Assembly (NCBI GenBank): GCA_964638715.1
Contig: CAZWZF010000098.1
Span: forward strand, 1-9,850
Length of the DNA stretch: 9,850 nt
Origin: JBAXQQ01 sp037131695
GTDB lineage: Bacteria > Armatimonadota > Hebobacteria > CAIYQO01
Reading direction: 5' to 3'
Part shown: piece after piece, positions 1 through 6,418 of the stretch
Layout: each line of letters starts with the position of its first letter
Position numbering within the stretch: position 1 is the stretch's first letter
The notes under the pieces: generated by a model
Database searches by the model: none
Seen by the model: the letters and a program-made list of their open reading frames with translations, nothing else
What the model was told of the DNA's origin: nothing
Position numbers and translations under genes: made by a program

Positions 1-27
1 TTAACAGTCAAGTGAAATGATAATCAT

Positions 28-192
28 AAATGTGTATAAGGGTGAGGGCAACGCCTCTGGGTCTGATTATTGGGCAGATTTTACGCCCTGTAGGGGCATA
101 ATTCCTCAATAAATAGGAATTATGCTCTTACAGAGCGTAGATTACGTGGGGGATTTCTACCCACAGCGTTGCTCTTACTCTTATACACATTT
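28..192. repeat. 165-bp foldback (imperfect palindrome) element
   Basis: The outer arms, 28-54 and 166-192, are inverted repeats of 27 bp with three differences; each starts AAATGTGTATAAG when read inward. A central hairpin lies at 82-105 and 116-139 (24-bp stem, three differences, 10-nt loop). The stretches between outer arms and central stem pair poorly. Of the six arm differences, five are G opposite T, so a + strand transcript would keep G-U pairs; one is C opposite A. The layout resembles ERIC-like or MITE-like intergenic repeats that fold as RNA, but the sequence is not one I recognise. A further end copy at 458-489 shows that the end sequence is repeated. Confidence 0.8.
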
Positions 193-210
193 TAATTATT
201 ACAACTTAAG

Positions 211-384
211 TGGTAGGGGAACTGTCCTCAGTTCCCGCGATGAACCGGAATAATGATGTAATAAAGCGATACAGCGACAGATTTTTTGCGGGTGTTGTAA
301 TTGCAAACCTTGATTTGTCGTTACATCCGATTCTTTTTTATAAAAATAACACTGTCGCGGGAGATGAGGACATCTCCCCTACCA
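211..384. repeat. 174-bp MITE-like element with hairpin termini
   Basis: Terminal inverted repeats of 30 bp (211-240 and 355-384) match at 26 of 30 positions and begin TGGTAGGGGA. Each terminus is itself a hairpin with a perfect 8-bp stem and 4-nt loop: 217-236 (GGGAACTG, loop TCCT) and 359-378 (GGGAGATG, loop AGGA). All four differences between the arms are compensated inside the hairpins, so both stems stay intact. The 114-bp core has no convincing gene. Subterminal palindromes are typical of elements mobilised by IS200/IS605 or REP-associated (Y1) transposases, but the long inverted termini fit classical MITEs better. No clear target duplication is seen. Confidence 0.75.
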
Positions 385-457
385 TTTACCGGATATTTTT
401 CAATGAAAAAATCTGAAACATGTACCATCCATGACTTTTTCTATATATTTTTGAAAA

Positions 458-489
458 AATGTGTATAAGGATAAGAGCGTTGCTGTGGG
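458..489. repeat. Solitary end copy of the 28-192 foldback element
   Basis: This stretch matches the outer end of the 28-192 element, read from its right side inward (AATGTGTATAAG, then TAAGAGC, then TGTGGG). One block differs: it carries GCGTTGC where the aligned end has GCAACGC, which is exactly its reverse complement. No matching second arm was found before the membrane-protein gene, so it appears to be a remnant or a solo end. Confidence 0.6.
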
Positions 490-602
490 CTATGGAATTA
501 TTTTCAATTTACACAAAAAACATATAATTATTACTGATGAAAAGATATGTAGAATACTATGGGTCGCAGCCCGGCTCGCTTGGTAGAAAGGTATTATCAT
601 AT

Positions 603-632
603 AACTTCAAGTTCTCTTTAAAAGTTGAAGTT
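603..632. promoter_or_regulatory. Possible operator: 8-bp inverted repeat overlapping a -35 box
   Basis: AACTTCAA (603-610) and TTGAAGTT (625-632) form a perfect inverted repeat with a 14-nt spacer. The right half overlaps the proposed -35 hexamer at 625-630, which is where a repressor or other dimeric regulator could bind. This is inference from position and symmetry only; such short repeats occur by chance in AT-rich DNA. Confidence 0.3.
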
Positions 633-653
633 CTTACAATTCCACCCTATATT
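625..653 (+). promoter_or_regulatory. Candidate sigma70-type promoter for the membrane-protein gene
   Basis: TTGAAG (625-630) and TATATT (648-653) are separated by 17 bp, matching the -35 consensus at four of six positions and the -10 at five of six. Transcription would begin near 660, giving a leader of about 64 nt before the start at 724. AT-rich surroundings make chance matches likely. Confidence 0.45.
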
Positions 654-723
654 TTACTTTCATTATACAATCTGATAAAATCGTTTTTAATAAATCCAAT
701 GCGGTGTTCCTTAGAGGAGAATT

Positions 724-3537
724 ATGGAATATTTATTTATTGGTATCATTGTTGTCGTTCCGTGGATAATGGGCTTTATTTATATTATAAAGCTGATAAC
801 TGCCGGTGATAAAAGAAAAAGAATTGCTCAGGAATTGTGGGAGTTAAGTTATACAGAAAACGACCCGGACAAGAAAAAAGCTTATCAGCAAGCGGCAAAA
901 TGCCTGTCAGATCTTAATTATGCAGCGCCCGAGGCAGGAGGAGTTACAATTAATGATGGCGATTCCAGTGAAGTAAAAATCCAAGTTCCCTATGTATCGG
1001 CTTTTGATGTATCAAGGCGTACAAAGTTGTCGGAACTGCATAATGTAGAACCAGGCGCGGCTACTTCAACACCGACTCCTCAAAATACAGAACTGTTCAC
1101 CTCTATTATACCGCCAGTTCCCAATAAAAAAGAATCAGCAGCAGATCGTTTTAAATCTCTGCAAAATATCAATATACTGCTCTACCTCGGGGCATTTATG
1201 ATTGTGGTCTCTGCCGGTATATTTGTAGGTTTTAACTATCAGAGTTTAACCGGCAACTTTAAAACCATTTTCCTGACAATTTTCGCTCTTATTTTTTATC
1301 TCACCGGCCTTGCTTTGTATCTTAAATCAACGAATATCAAGGAAGCTGGATTGACTTTTCTCACCATAGGATTAATATTATTCCCACTGGTTGGGTTGGC
1401 ATATTATAAGTTCGTCAGTCATGGCGGTGGAAATAACATCTGGTTTATCACCTCTATAGTCACCGCGTTTTTCTATGCGTTATCGCTTAAATTAGTAAAA
1501 AACAGTTATCTTTCCTACTTTATCACCTTTGTTTCACTATCGTTGTTCGAATCATTCATATCGCTGTTTGATGTACCGATTTATTATTTTGCCTGGGGCA
1601 TGGCGCTGTCATCGATTATTTTCATCCTGGTCAGCAAGGCAAATCTGAAAGATCCCGCTTTTACAAGTTCATTTAAAATGTCGGCGAATTACTTCCTTCC
1701 GATATCCCTCATCATGTCGCTATTTACCATTAAAGATGGTCTCACCGGGGTGGGAGTCAACCTTCTGCTGGCGGGAACATTCTATCTTATTTCCAATTTC
1801 CTGACACTGGAAAAATTGCAAAAAGAGTTACTATTCACCTTTACTTTTATTTTATTTCCTGTTGGCATTCTGTTAATATTGCAGGACAAAGATTTTTCTT
1901 CTTTAAGTATTGCCCTGGTTTTCGGCGTGGTCGCTTTGCTGTATTTAATTGGTTATGAAAAGCTCAAAAACCGTCTGGAAGACAAAAGGCCGATGATTTT
2001 ACTTACTCTCAGCAGTTTAACGCCAGTGTTTATGTGTTTGTTGTTTAAAATAAATGATACTGGCATGATACTGACTGCTTGTTATGCCATGTTAATTAAT
2101 GCCTATTGTTATTATCGTGCCCGGTTGCCATATAACATGGTGTTGTCTTTTATAGCGATGCTGTTTCTTCCAAAAATAGTATTGCTTCATTTAAATAAAG
2201 ATTCAGCGGAGCTGTTTTCTTTGATTTATTTACTTCTCAGTATTGCCATTTTCAGGTTTAAAATCTTTGCGAGCAAATTAGGCCGTAATGAAGAAATAAT
2301 ATCCCTGGTTGCCTATATAATACCTGTTATTATTTCTGCCGGCGTGGTTTTAGATAGTCATAATTTTCTGTTAGCAGCATTATTATTCATGGGAAATGCT
2401 GCTTTCATATATTGGCTTAGTTATGTTGAAGATAAAAATATCTGCGAGTTTTTCGCCGGTGTTCTTTTTTACATTGCCATTGCAAAGTTCAGTGTGTATT
2501 TAGAATTGCAAGATATAAATGTTATGTGGGCACATTTTATCGCCGGTTTATTTCTATACGCATTATCCAGGCTGCCCGGGCGAAAATCAAAGGCTTTTGC
2601 CTATCTTGGCATGGTTGGGCCGTTAATATCTGTCTTCGATGTTGTATTCAGTCATTATGGCGCAGGTGGCATTTATCTGATGCTGGCAAATTTAGCGTTT
2701 GCCTACAGCCTCAGTTATCTTGAAGATAAGAACCTATTTGAATGTATAACTGTTATTCTGCTTTATTTAACAGGTATGGAGTTCTGTCATTTCAAGGATT
2801 TTAGTACCATTAATGTTATCTGGTTTTTAATTATTGAAGGTGCTGTTTTATTTTTATGGGGAATACTGCCAGGCAGACGGTCAAAAATATTTTCGTATGG
2901 CGGCATGATCGGCCCATTCATCGGAGCACTGTATGGCATTTCAGAACATAGCCTTGTCCCGGTATTTGCTCTTTCTGTTGCCGGGGCAATGTGCCTGAAA
3001 ATGTCTTATGACGAGAATAACACCATTGCAAAATACTTCTCTTATGGCATATTTGTAATTGCATTGAACTGGCTGCTGAGTTATAATGATATCAAAGAAA
3101 TGCAATACTACACGACTTCATGGGCTGTATTCTTTGGCATACTGTCATACCTGCGGCATCGGTCCGGGGATAAAGGTGGCGGGGATGCGACAGCAATATT
3201 AGGACTTGCATTTCTTACTATACCAACTTTTTACCAGTCAATTTTTTATGAGAGTAAACTTATTTACGCTCTTGCCCTCGGGTTGGAAAGTATAGCATTG
3301 ATACTGGTCGCCATCGGGATAAATTATAAATTAATCCTGCGCTGGTCAATTACATTTCTCATCATTAATATTCTGTATCAATGCAGAATCCAAATTTTAG
3401 CCATACCAAAATGGTTAATAATCGGCATCGTTGGCATTATGATATTAGTTGGCGCGACCTATTTGTTGTCAAAACGGACGAAGGAAGCGGTTGAAGAAGA
3501 TGGGAAGAGTGAGGAAAAATTGACAATTGACGATTGA
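724..3537 (+). CDS. Large polytopic membrane protein with tandem repeats, function unknown
   Basis: The 937-residue product has an N-terminal membrane segment (about residues 3-25), then a charged, likely cytoplasmic linker of about 120 residues ending in a Pro-rich patch (about 115-135). From residue 143 on it is almost entirely hydrophobic helices, ending in a short charged tail after about residue 917. The segment after the linker (LYLGAFMIVVSAGIFVGF, about 153-170) resembles DUF2157-type or actinobacterial 'integral membrane protein' families, but I cannot assign a family. Residues 565-662, 663-759 and 760 to about 857 are tandem repeats marked by SYxEDKN and LPGRxSKxFxYxGMxGP; weaker copies may lie upstream. 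GAGGAG at 714-719 supports the ATG start, although the spacing is short. No active-site motif is visible. The gene is visibly more AT-rich than ilvBN, and its last codons come from a heptamer repeat. Confidence 0.85.
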   Translation: MEYLFIGIIVVVPWIMGFIYIIKLITAGDKRKRIAQELWELSYTENDPDKKKAYQQAAKCLSDLNYAAPEAGGVTINDGDSSEVKIQVPYVSAFDVSRRTKLSELHNVEPGAATSTPTPQNTELFTSIIPPVPNKKESAADRFKSLQNINILLYLGAFMIVVSAGIFVGFNYQSLTGNFKTIFLTIFALIFYLTGLALYLKSTNIKEAGLTFLTIGLILFPLVGLAYYKFVSHGGGNNIWFITSIVTAFFYALSLKLVKNSYLSYFITFVSLSLFESFISLFDVPIYYFAWGMALSSIIFILVSKANLKDPAFTSSFKMSANYFLPISLIMSLFTIKDGLTGVGVNLLLAGTFYLISNFLTLEKLQKELLFTFTFILFPVGILLILQDKDFSSLSIALVFGVVALLYLIGYEKLKNRLEDKRPMILLTLSSLTPVFMCLLFKINDTGMILTACYAMLINAYCYYRARLPYNMVLSFIAMLFLPKIVLLHLNKDSAELFSLIYLLLSIAIFRFKIFASKLGRNEEIISLVAYIIPVIISAGVVLDSHNFLLAALLFMGNAAFIYWLSYVEDKNICEFFAGVLFYIAIAKFSVYLELQDINVMWAHFIAGLFLYALSRLPGRKSKAFAYLGMVGPLISVFDVVFSHYGAGGIYLMLANLAFAYSLSYLEDKNLFECITVILLYLTGMEFCHFKDFSTINVIWFLIIEGAVLFLWGILPGRRSKIFSYGGMIGPFIGALYGISEHSLVPVFALSVAGAMCLKMSYDENNTIAKYFSYGIFVIALNWLLSYNDIKEMQYYTTSWAVFFGILSYLRHRSGDKGGGDATAILGLAFLTIPTFYQSIFYESKLIYALALGLESIALILVAIGINYKLILRWSITFLIINILYQCRIQILAIPKWLIIGIVGIMILVGATYLLSKRTKEAVEEDGKSEEKLTIDD

Positions 3538-3549
3538 CAATGGACAATT
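3519..3549. repeat. ATTGACA heptamer tandem repeat overlapping the 3' end of the membrane-protein gene
   Basis: Four consecutive 7-bp units (ATTGACA, ATTGACG, ATTGACA, ATGGACA) run from 3519 to 3546, followed by ATT. The membrane-protein stop codon TGA (3535-3537) is inside the third unit, so the repeat supplies the C-terminal residues LTIDD. Short heptamer repeats of this type occur between genes in various bacteria; a second heptamer repeat of different sequence lies at 9651-9678. Confidence 0.75.
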
Positions 3550-3584
3550 TTACTTATGCAGTTTTGGAATTTTTTATTACTTTT

Positions 3585-3624
3585 ATCGGACTGATCGGTC
3601 CGATACGACTGATCCGACGGATAA
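3585..3624. repeat. Short palindromic direct repeat (GACTGATC units)
   Basis: Two adjacent 18-bp copies (3589-3606 and 3607-3624) agree at 14 positions. The first lies within a 7-bp hairpin, ATCGGAC (3585-3591) with GTCCGAT (3598-3604) and a 6-nt loop. The second contains ATCCG-A-CGGAT (3612-3622). No T-run follows, so this is not a standard terminator; it looks like a degenerate intergenic repeat. No other terminator is visible after the membrane-protein gene. Confidence 0.5.
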
Positions 3625-3662
3625 AGCAATATAAACACTGATTAAATAAAAATCTCAAAATG

Positions 3663-3691
3663 TTGTAAAACCCTTTTTAAGTGGGTATAAT
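3663..3691 (+). promoter_or_regulatory. Sigma70-type promoter of the ilvBN operon
   Basis: TTGTAA (3663-3668) and a perfect TATAAT (3686-3691) are spaced 17 bp apart, 76 bp upstream of the ilvB start. The likely transcription start is near 3698, leaving a leader of about 69 nt. The leader has no run of Ile, Val or Leu codons as in an attenuator peptide, and no T-box-like element is recognisable. Confidence 0.65.
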
Positions 3692-3736
3692 TGACTCAGC
3701 TTCGGCGGCTTGGCGTTTGCTCGCGTCCGGGTCGCA

Positions 3737-3753
3737 CCGAGGAGACATCTCGG
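3737..3753 (+). promoter_or_regulatory. Leader hairpin partly covering the ilvB ribosome binding site
   Basis: CCGAG (3737-3741) can pair with CTCGG (3749-3753) across a 7-nt loop. The last two bases of the 3' arm are the first two of the Shine-Dalgarno GGAGG (3752-3756), so folding could slightly hinder ribosome binding. The stem is short; a regulatory role is inference only. Confidence 0.35.
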
Positions 3754-3766
3754 AGGAAAGGAAAAT

Positions 3767-5590
3767 ATGAATACTTCTAATCGGACATCGAAGGTGATGA
3801 CCGGCGCACAAGCTTTGCTTGAGGGTTTACAGATGGAAGGCGTTGATATCGTCTTCGGTTACCCGGGCGGTCAGGCGTTGCCTATCTACGATGCATTGTA
3901 TGATTCTCCCATCCGCCACATTTTAGTACGTCACGAGCAAGGCGCCGCCCACATGGCAGACGCTTACTCGCGTACCACCGGCAAGACCGGGGTGTGTATC
4001 GCCACATCCGGCCCGGGCGCTACTAATCTTGTGACTGGCATCGCCACCGCATTCATGGATTCAATCCCAATGATTGCTATTACCGGTCAAGTTCCGACCA
4101 ATTCCATCGGTAAAGACGCGTTCCAGGAAGCGGATATCACCGGCATAACCATGCCGATTACCAAACACAACTACCTGGTGAAAGATGCCAACGACCTGCC
4201 GCGAATCATTCGCGAGGCGTTTTACATCGCCAGCACCGGTCGGCCCGGCCCGGTTTTAATCGACCTTCCCCGCGACGTGGCGATTGCAAAAATTACCGTT
4301 GACTGGGACAAGGTAGAGATGGACCTGCACGGATATCGTCCCACGGTTAAGGGCAACACCAAGATGATTCGCCGCGCGCTGGAAATGCTTAGCACTGCCA
4401 AACGTCCTGTTTTATATGTTGGCGGCGGTATCATTCGCGCCAACGCGGCAGAGGCGCTGACGTTATTTGCCCGCGCAATGCAGATTCCTGTTACTGCCAC
4501 CCTGATGGGTAAAGGCGCGTTCCCGGAACTCGACGATTTATATATGGGCACTCCCGGCATGCACGGAACAGCCTATGCCAACCTGGCAATGGATCAGGCA
4601 GATGTAATATTCTGTATCGGCGCCAGATTTGATGACCGCGTAACCGGAAACGTGAGCAAGTTTGCTGTTAACGCGAAAATTATTCACGCCGACGTTGACC
4701 CGGCGGAAATCGGCAAAGTTAAAAATGCTGATGTTCCCATCGTTGGCGACGCGAAAGCGGTATTGGAAGAACTGTTGGATGAATTGGCTAAAAATGATAC
4801 GCCAGTAGCCGATTATTCAGCATGGCGCGCTACTGTAAATGAATGGAAAGAAAAATATCCATTAATGTGGAATCTGAATTGCGACCGCACCTGCCTGCAG
4901 CGTCCGTCGCTTGAATCCTGCGGGTCAAAGCGCTGTGGTTCCACCACCTGCGCCGGCCGTCAGGGAATTCTGAAGGCGCCGATGATTATTCAGGAACTCA
5001 GCCGCATTACCGAAAATAACGCGATTGTTACTACTGACGTTGGCCAGCACCAGATGTGGGCGATGCAGTATTACCTGGTTAAAGATTCGCATCAATTCGC
5101 CTCATCCGCCGGTTTGGGTACCATGGGTTACGGTTTGCCCGCCGCCATTGGTGCGCAGTTTGGCAATCCCGACCGCGAGGTTTGGTGCATCACCGGCGAC
5201 GGCAGCCTGCAGATGAATATCCAGGAGTTGGCGACGGCGTTTATCCATAAACTGCCGATTAAAATCATGCTCCTTAATAACGGCACCCTCGGCATGGTTC
5301 GCCAGTGGCAAACCATGTTTTACGAACAGCGATATTCGCAAATCGGCCTGAAGGTTGGCACCCCCGACTTCGTTAAACTGGCAGAGGCTTACGGTTGTGT
5401 AGGTATCCGTGTGGTAGACCCCGCGGGTATCCACGAGGCTATCGACCAGGCGCGGCAAATCAATGACCGTCCGGTGCTGATAGAGTTCCTTTGCGATATG
5501 GACGAAAAAGTATTCCCGATGATTCCCGCCGGGCAAAGCGTTGCGGAAATGATTATCAAGGAAAAAGAGGAGGCGTGCGATGACAAATGA
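3767..5590 (+). CDS. ilvB: Acetolactate synthase, large (catalytic) subunit
   Basis: This thiamine diphosphate enzyme condenses two pyruvates to acetolactate, or pyruvate with 2-oxobutyrate to acetohydroxybutyrate, the first shared step to valine, leucine and isoleucine. The 607-residue protein has the pyrimidine-binding domain (about 10-175) with the catalytic Glu57 in RHEQGAAHMADA, the central domain (about 195-340) with RFDDRVTG at 287, and the pyrophosphate domain (about 405-570) with DVGQHQMW and the metal-binding motif from GDGS (477-480) to NNG (504-506). I chose ATG 3767 because GGAGG (3752-3756) lies 10 nt upstream and family homology begins near MTGAQALLEGL; the in-frame TTG at 3710 would add 19 unrelated residues. 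Unusual: residues about 371-400, in the linker before the last domain, form an extra stretch with five cysteines. It overlaps ilvN by 11 nt, so the pair is translationally coupled. Confidence 0.97.
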   Translation: MNTSNRTSKVMTGAQALLEGLQMEGVDIVFGYPGGQALPIYDALYDSPIRHILVRHEQGAAHMADAYSRTTGKTGVCIATSGPGATNLVTGIATAFMDSIPMIAITGQVPTNSIGKDAFQEADITGITMPITKHNYLVKDANDLPRIIREAFYIASTGRPGPVLIDLPRDVAIAKITVDWDKVEMDLHGYRPTVKGNTKMIRRALEMLSTAKRPVLYVGGGIIRANAAEALTLFARAMQIPVTATLMGKGAFPELDDLYMGTPGMHGTAYANLAMDQADVIFCIGARFDDRVTGNVSKFAVNAKIIHADVDPAEIGKVKNADVPIVGDAKAVLEELLDELAKNDTPVADYSAWRATVNEWKEKYPLMWNLNCDRTCLQRPSLESCGSKRCGSTTCAGRQGILKAPMIIQELSRITENNAIVTTDVGQHQMWAMQYYLVKDSHQFASSAGLGTMGYGLPAAIGAQFGNPDREVWCITGDGSLQMNIQELATAFIHKLPIKIMLLNNGTLGMVRQWQTMFYEQRYSQIGLKVGTPDFVKLAEAYGCVGIRVVDPAGIHEAIDQARQINDRPVLIEFLCDMDEKVFPMIPAGQSVAEMIIKEKEEACDDK

Positions 5591-6089
5591 AAATACCGGA
5601 ATGAAACACACTATATCAGTACTGGTGGAGAATAAACCCGGGGTACTGGCGCGCACCGCTTCCCTGTTTGCGCGGCGCGGTTTCAATATCGACTCGCTGG
5701 CGGTTAGCACCACCGAAGACCCCAACGTATCCCGCATGACCATCGTGGTAATGGGTCCCGCCGACATCCTGGAACAGATAAGCAAACAGTTATATAAACT
5801 GATAGACGTCATAAAGGTACTCGACCACACCGACGACTCGGTAGTAGCCCGCGAACTGGCACTGATAAAAGTTCACGCATCTGAAAGCAGCAAACGCGCC
5901 GAGTTGATGCAGGTAGTAAGCATATTTCGCGCCAACATAGTAGACCTGTGCGAAAAAACCATCACCATAGAAGCCACCGGCAGCGCCGACAAAATAGACG
6001 CCCTCGAACGCATGCTGGAAAGTTATGGCATTAAAGAAATGGTAAGAACAGGAAAGGTAGTACTGGTTCGTGGAACTAAGACGACGTAA
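5580..6089 (+). CDS. ilvN: Acetolactate synthase, small (regulatory) subunit
   Basis: This 169-residue protein is the regulatory partner of IlvB; in the family it raises catalytic activity and mediates feedback inhibition by branched-chain amino acids, usually valine. An ACT domain spans about residues 8-85, with the hallmark ENKPGVLAR and the RRGFNIDSLAV stretch. The second domain, typical of the family, runs to about residue 160 and ends GIKEMVRTGKVVLVRG. Length is normal for the family (about 160-180). The ATG at 5580 overlaps the end of ilvB by 11 nt and has a strong AGAGGAGG (5566-5573) six bases upstream inside ilvB. The gene could also be called ilvH, since the two names are used for homologous subunits. 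A strong terminator follows 27 nt downstream, and no ilvC or leu gene follows. Confidence 0.97.
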   Translation: MTNENTGMKHTISVLVENKPGVLARTASLFARRGFNIDSLAVSTTEDPNVSRMTIVVMGPADILEQISKQLYKLIDVIKVLDHTDDSVVARELALIKVHASESSKRAELMQVVSIFRANIVDLCEKTITIEATGSADKIDALERMLESYGIKEMVRTGKVVLVRGTKTT

Positions 6090-6116
6090 TGGATTGGTGA
6101 AATAAATAGATAATAT

Positions 6117-6156
6117 AAAACAGCCTTCCAGATTATTGTTTGGAAGGCTGTTTTTT
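6117..6156 (+). terminator. Intrinsic terminator of the ilvBN operon
   Basis: CAGCCTTCCA (6121-6130) pairs perfectly with TGGAAGGCTG (6141-6150) around a 10-nt loop, followed by six T residues (6151-6156). The preceding AAAA (6117-6120) extends pairing into the T-run, so the structure could also act on the opposite strand. Confidence 0.92.
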
Positions 6157-6185
6157 GCAAAAATTTCATGAAATGTAAAAAGTTT

Positions 6186-6315
6186 AGTCACAGTTTGGAA
6201 CTGGGCGGGAGCCCGGCAAATCAAGATTAAATCATTCAATTTAATAGATTGCTATCTGATATTTCTTACTACTACCGGATTTAGCCGGGCTCCCGCCCAG
6301 TTCCAAACTGTGACT
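6186..6315. repeat. 130-bp element with 32-bp perfect inverted repeats
   Basis: Positions 6186-6217 and 6284-6315 are exact reverse complements over 32 bp, and pairing continues imperfectly for several bases outward. The 66-nt interior is AT-rich, has no gene, and contains a small inverted repeat (ATTAAAT 6226-6232, ATTTAAT 6239-6245). Each arm includes a small GGGC-GGGA-GCCC palindrome. The perfect arms suggest a recent insertion or gene conversion, as in a MITE or other intergenic palindromic unit; no transposase is present and no target duplication is evident. It lies between two terminators of convergent genes, so it is probably transcribed little. Confidence 0.85.
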
Positions 6316-6351
6316 GAATTTTATAAATGCTTATTCTTTTTCAGAATAACT

Positions 6352-6398
6352 AAAAATCACCGCCTTCCACAACCAAAGGTTCTGAAAGACGGTGTTTT
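6352..6398 (-). terminator. Terminator of the glycoside hydrolase gene, possibly bidirectional
   Basis: Arms 6358-6374 and 6378-6394 face each other across a 3-nt loop. Read on the minus strand, 16 of 17 positions pair (including G-U pairs), followed by a T-run (AAAAA at 6352-6356 on the plus strand). On the plus strand only 14 of 17 pair, followed by TTTT (6395-6398). The better minus-strand fold and its place 24 nt after the hydrolase stop codon assign it mainly to that gene. Confidence 0.8.
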
Positions 6399-6418
6399 AT
6401 TTAACTTATTTTATTAAC

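Larger units (their letters stand above)
1..723. other. Non-coding region rich in repeats, upstream of the membrane-protein gene
   Basis: No open reading frame here looks like a real gene; the two short frames (210-416 and 537-809) run through repeats or into the next gene in another frame. The region holds a foldback element (28-192), a MITE-like element (211-384), a solitary end copy (458-489) and a promoter candidate (625-653). Positions 385-457 and 490-600 are AT-rich and show nothing I can name. Confidence 0.7.

Noticed and set aside
210..416. 68-codon + frame starting with GTG
   Set aside because: It lies almost wholly inside the MITE-like element, with its first codons in the terminal hairpin; there is no ribosome binding site and no recognisable protein.
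537..809. 90-codon + frame upstream of the membrane-protein gene
   Set aside because: It has no ribosome binding site, crosses the proposed promoter and overlaps the well-supported membrane-protein gene in another frame.
3585..3604. Hairpin as a terminator of the membrane-protein gene
   Set aside because: The stem is only 7 bp and no T-run follows.
3710..3766. Upstream in-frame TTG start for ilvB
   Set aside because: It would add 19 residues unlike the family and lies in the transcript leader; the ATG at 3767 has a good Shine-Dalgarno sequence at proper distance.
5102..5830. 242-codon minus-strand frame across ilvB and ilvN
   Set aside because: It is antisense to two clearly identified genes; its composition follows from their codon pattern and no ribosome binding site is evident.
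5790..6239. 149-codon minus-strand frame opposite ilvN
   Set aside because: It starts in the inverted-repeat element, runs through the ilvN terminator and is antisense to ilvN.
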